From Solea solea (Eukaryota; Chordata; Actinopteri; Pleuronectiformes; Soleidae): 64,000 bases of DNA. The translations under genes and the position numbers were made by a program. This document shows, one piece after another, positions 63,787 to 64,000 of this stretch. The DNA lies in assembly GCF_958295425.1 (NCBI RefSeq), contig NC_081146.1:11392985-11456984 (forward strand), read 5' to 3'. Numbering within the stretch: the stretch's first letter is position 1; each line of letters begins with the position of its first letter. The notes under the pieces were generated by a model that did no database searches, had not been told where the DNA came from, and saw only the letters and a list, made by a program, of their open reading frames with translations.

Positions 63787-63919
63787 ATGGACGAAACTAG
63801 CGGAGCTATTGCTACGACTGTGACCATAGAGGACGAAGCTGAAAACAACCCGTCAAATGGACAGAAAGCACCTGGAAACGACGCCGGTCCCTCCACTGCT
63901 GAGGATTCAGTTAATTCTG
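63787..63919 (+). CDS. Gene 6: first coding exon of an unidentified gene, 3' part outside
   Basis: The ATG at 63787 opens 44 codons plus one base, ending at a strong donor TCTG|GTAAGT. The product begins MDETSGAIATTVTIEDEAEN and is acidic and low complexity, with no domain. Length class, acidity and the phase 1 end resemble exon 1 of gene 5, so a further zinc-finger gene is possible, but that is only inference. The rest lies beyond the window. Confidence 0.6.
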
Positions 63920-64000
63920 GTAAGTATTCGGCAGCAAACGTTGTTAGCATCGACATGCTTAGGCAGGGTTACGTCGTATACCAACTTCAGTTGAGGACCA

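Overview
The window looks like nuclear DNA of a teleost fish, probably a spiny-rayed one. The evidence is vertebrate-style introns, single large exons coding for arrays of zinc fingers, five-exon pancreatic trypsin genes, and typical fish repeats: Tc1/mariner miniature elements, hAT miniature elements, and tRNA-headed SINE-like repeats. There is no operon, no CRISPR array and no bacterial or viral gene set.

Layout. (1) 1-34 kb holds four large C2H2 zinc-finger genes, all on the + strand. They are a giant protein of about 49 fingers (1-7861, 5' end outside the window), a 987-residue protein (14870-17833), a 504-residue protein (23641-25155) and a 1181-residue protein (28829-32628, two coding exons). 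Where promoters are visible they are GC-richer stretches several kilobases upstream, followed by AT-rich introns full of repeats. (2) 34.3-48.5 kb holds four trypsin genes on the - strand. Each has five exons of 40, 163, 254, 137 and 150 coding bases and predicts 247 residues with the catalytic triad and S1-pocket Asp intact. The first three are units of a segmental tandem duplication. The fourth keeps its own promoter and signal-peptide exon on an almost identical catalytic body. A dead Tc1-like transposase copy carrying a clean hAT insertion lies between the third and fourth. (3) 49.9-52.8 kb holds a three-coding-exon Myb/SANT-like factor. (4) 54.6-60.6 kb holds a fifth zinc-finger gene (1307 residues, two coding exons, 17 fingers). 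The first exon of a further gene starts at 63787 and runs off the window.

How it fits together. The zinc-finger genes and the SANT-like gene are probably nuclear DNA-binding regulators; none is named with certainty. Genes 1-3 share a roughly 70-residue module that is not a plain finger array, and genes 2 and 3 also share shortened C-x-C fingers, so these three look like old tandem paralogues. Genes 4 and 5 end in the same terminal finger and tail. The trypsins are an unrelated digestive-enzyme array on the opposite strand, with TATA-like elements and E-box plus GTGGG-type elements expected for acinar pancreas. Repeat insertions give a relative chronology for the trypsin duplications. I found no clear new multi-gene system. 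The most unusual material is the shared module in genes 1-3, the alternating C2H2/C2HC finger pairs of gene 1, and the mosaic trypsin.
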